Below, in pieces: positions 7,648-9,946 of a DNA stretch of 9,946 nucleotides. The stretch lies in contig JAFXRX010000225.1 of NCBI GenBank assembly GCA_017526045.1, positions 1-9,946 on the forward strand, in the 5' to 3' direction. Numbering within the stretch: position 1 is the stretch's first letter; the number at the start of each line of letters is the position of its first letter. The notes beneath the pieces were generated by a model. That model saw only the letters and a list, made by a program, of their open reading frames with translations, searched no databases and was not told the origin of the DNA. Both the position numbers and the translations under genes were made by a program. The DNA is from Opitutales bacterium (GTDB lineage: Bacteria; Verrucomicrobiota; Verrucomicrobiia; Opitutales; Intestinicryptomonadaceae).

Positions 7648-9946
7648 ATTCCTCTTCCCATTCGTGCTTGATTTCGGCATCCTGCGCGGATTCGACATTC
7701 TTTCTCTTGCCGCGGTGCCACGCGTAGAACACGGGGCTTGCGATGTAGATTGAAGAGAATGTGCCCGTCAAAATGCCCAAGAGGAATATCAAAGAGAAGT
7801 CCTTGATGATGCCCGTGCCGAAGATAAACAGCGCAAGCGCGGCAAAGAAAGTCGTAATGGATGTAAGGATTGTTCTTGCGAAAGTCTTGTTGATTGACTT
7901 GCGGATTACGTCGTAAAGCGACATGGTTGGGTTGAGCGGCAGCTCTTCGCGGATTCTGTCGAATACGACGATTTTATCGTTGATGGAGTAGCCGACTGTC
8001 ATCAAAACCGCCGCAATCATCGGGGCGGAGAACAATCCCGAGCCGATGCCGAGCATTCCCAAAATCACATAGAGGCCTATCGCCATTAAAATGTCGTGCA
8101 CAAGGGCGACGACCGCGCCCACGCCGAAGCCGATTTCAAAGCGCAGCGCGACGTAAAGCAGAATGCCGCCGAACGCCAAAAGCAGCGAAATTACCGCGTT
8201 TTCGGTGATGTCGGAGCTTACGGAGGCGCCGATGCTCGTTTTGTCGACGAGCTTCAAGTCCGACTGCGGGTATTTTTTCTGCAAGGCTTCCAAGACCGCC
8301 TCGCCCTTGCCCGTTTCGGTCTGGACTGTCAGGATTTCGTTGCCCGTTGCGAGGTCGCGCTGGTAGGTCGCCTGGACTTCGCCGAGCTTGTCGTTTGAAA
8401 CGGAAGTGATGTCGGCGACCGAGAGTCGGTTGTCCTTGTTGTATGAAATAGTCTGCGTTTCGCCGCCTGTGAAGTCGATGCTAACGCACTTGTCGCCGCG
8501 GTAGGCGACCGCCGCAACGCCGCACAAAATAACAATCCAGGAGGCGATGAACGTCGCCTTGAAGTATTTCATGACGTTTAAATTCGTATCGCCAATCAGC
8601 CTCCACTTGAACGAATTTTTAAAGAGCCCCAAAGACACTGCGATTTCGCACAGCGCCCTGCCGAAAATGAGCGCGCAGAAAAGCGTCGCCAAAATGCCGA
8701 CAGCCAAAGTTACGCCGAAGCCCTTTACGGGGCCCGTGCCGAGCTTCCACAGGATTACCGCGGTAAGAAGCGTCGTCAAGTTGGCGTCGACGATTGTCGA
8801 GAAAGCCTTTTCGTAGCCCGCCTGCAAGGCGTTCCACATGCTCTTGCCCGCGAGCAGCTCTTCGCGCATGCGCTCGAAAATCAGGATGTTTGCGTCGACC
8901 GCCATGCCGACTGTCAAGACCAATGCCGCGATGCCCGGCAGCGTCATGGTCGCGCCGAAGCTCGCCAAAACGCCCAGGATAAACACGATGTTTGCCACAA
9001 CCGTAATCATCGCGATGACGCCCATGCCGCGGTAGTAAAGCACCATGAACAGGAACACCAAACCCGCGCCAATTGCCGCCGCGATTAGCGAGGAATTGCG
9101 CGCGTCGTGCGCCATGGAGGGGGCGACTTCGTTCATCGAAGTGCGGTTTAGCCCGACTTTGAGCGGGTTGTTGAGCGCGTTTGCAAGCTCCATTGCCTCG
9201 CGCTGGTTGAAATCCCCCGTAATCGAGCCGTGGTCGCTTATCGCGGAAATGATGCGCGGCGCGCTCATGAGCTTGCCGTCGAGGACGATTGCAAGCAGCT
9301 GCTTTTGCTCGTATTCGTTTGTAGAGCCCGCGTACTTTTTGTCCTCTTCGAGAATTTTTTTGGTGATTTCGTAAAACTTTTTGGAGCCCTCGCCTGTGAA
9401 GTCCATGCCGACTGAAAACCTGCCGGTGTCGTCCATGTGGACGCCCGAATGCTTTATGATGTCGCCCATGGCTTCGGCGCGCTTTTTGATGTAAAGCGGA
9501 ATTTCGCGGACTACTCCGTCGCGGCCTTCGCGCTCTTCAAGCAAAAGCTCGTAGCCGATTGGCCATTCGCGGCGCGGGGCTTTTGCGCTGCTTGGCTGGA
9601 TGCTGCGGTGCGCAAGGCGGAATTCGAGCTTCGCGGGGCGCGAGAGGGCCTCCGCCGCCTCCGGATTTTCCTTCAAATTGAAGTCGGGCATCTGCACTTC
9701 GATTGCGTTTTCGCCGACGATGCGGATGTTCGGCTCGGCGACGCCGAGACCGTTTATGCGGCTGTCCATAACGCGCAGGACGTCCTCGAGCTGGCCCTTG
9801 CGCGCGAGCGAGTTGCTTTCAAGCTCGTCCTTGTTGATTTCGAGCGTGAAAGAAACGCCGCCTTTCAAGTCCAGACCCTTTTTGAGAGCCGCGCGGCTTT
9901 GGCGGTAAAGCTCCCTGACCAAAACGTCGTTGCGCTTTTTGAGAAC
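7646..9946 (-). CDS. secDF: SecDF fusion, protein translocase accessory subunit, N-terminus beyond window
   Basis: An inner-membrane RND-family protein that uses an ion gradient to pull exported proteins away from SecYEG. The frame stays open for 766 residues to the right edge; the start codon is outside. Numbered from the edge, residues 24-30 are GLDLKGG, the start of the SecD periplasmic P1 region, which runs to about 275. Five helices follow (about 285-440) with Asp351 in AVDANILIFERMREE. The SecF half begins near 455, with DFTGG at 491-495 and a further helix bundle carrying Asp657 (SINDKIVVFDRIREE) and Arg691 (KTFARTILTSIT). These three residues match the proton-pathway residues of Thermus SecDF. 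The tail is acidic (EWEEE). A TTG at 9922 is in frame but is not a sensible start, because TM1 would be missing. At least 23 hydrophilic residues precede GLDLKGG, so TM1 is further out. icd follows 12 bp later. Confidence 0.97.
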   Translation of the reverse strand, partial: VLKKRNDVLVRELYRQSRAALKKGLDLKGGVSFTLEINKDELESNSLARKGQLEDVLRVMDSRINGLGVAEPNIRIVGENAIEVQMPDFNLKENPEAAEALSRPAKLEFRLAHRSIQPSSAKAPRREWPIGYELLLEEREGRDGVVREIPLYIKKRAEAMGDIIKHSGVHMDDTGRFSVGMDFTGEGSKKFYEITKKILEEDKKYAGSTNEYEQKQLLAIVLDGKLMSAPRIISAISDHGSITGDFNQREAMELANALNNPLKVGLNRTSMNEVAPSMAHDARNSSLIAAAIGAGLVFLFMVLYYRGMGVIAMITVVANIVFILGVLASFGATMTLPGIAALVLTVGMAVDANILIFERMREELLAGKSMWNALQAGYEKAFSTIVDANLTTLLTAVILWKLGTGPVKGFGVTLAVGILATLFCALIFGRALCEIAVSLGLFKNSFKWRLIGDTNLNVMKYFKATFIASWIVILCGVAAVAYRGDKCVSIDFTGGETQTISYNKDNRLSVADITSVSNDKLGEVQATYQRDLATGNEILTVQTETGKGEAVLEALQKKYPQSDLKLVDKTSIGASVSSDITENAVISLLLAFGGILLYVALRFEIGFGVGAVVALVHDILMAIGLYVILGMLGIGSGLFSAPMIAAVLMTVGYSINDKIVVFDRIREELPLNPTMSLYDVIRKSINKTFARTILTSITTFFAALALFIFGTGIIKDFSLIFLLGILTGTFSSIYIASPVFYAWHRGKRKNVESAQDAEIKHEWEEE

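Overview
The window is a 9.9 kb stretch of ordinary bacterial chromosome, densely coding and moderately GC-rich, with A-tracts scattered through the coding strands. A Gram-negative-type cell is suggested by the exported TolB-like beta-propeller. The membrane pyrophosphatase, ThrH, a PurM of the type I associate with Bacteroidota and a fused SecDF together point to the PVC or Bacteroidota side of the tree. My best guess is Verrucomicrobiota (Opitutales/Puniceicoccales-like). This is inferred from gene families only and is not secure.

Layout: (1) 1-2043, minus: hppA, an ion-pumping membrane pyrophosphatase whose C-terminus is cut off by the left edge. (2) 2124-2897, minus: a 257-residue soluble protein of unknown function, followed by a strong terminator-like hairpin that separates it from hppA. 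(3) 2898-3022: a 125-bp divergent intergenic region containing a GC-rich hairpin with a T8 tract. (4) 3023-6336, plus: a tightly packed set of four genes, a TolB-like exported propeller protein, thrH, purM and a stand-alone acyl carrier protein, with gaps of 11, 4 and 41 bp. (5) 6371-6394: a perfect 10-bp hairpin with T-rich tracts on both sides, a bidirectional terminator between the converging operons. (6) 6419-9946, minus: secDF (N-terminus beyond the right edge), then icd 12 bp later, probably one transcript. There is no gene-free stretch longer than about 125 bp.

The genes do not form one pathway. They cover ion gradient generation from pyrophosphate (hppA), protein export driven by an ion gradient (secDF), the TCA cycle (icd), purine synthesis (purM), serine or threonine synthesis (thrH), an envelope-side propeller protein and an orphan carrier protein. 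One loose link is energetic: the pyrophosphatase builds a sodium or proton gradient and SecDF consumes one. I looked for a novel system and found no convincing one. The items most worth a second look are the unknown 257-residue protein, the orphan acyl carrier protein behind purM, the divergent PurM, and the terminator squeezed against the hppA start.
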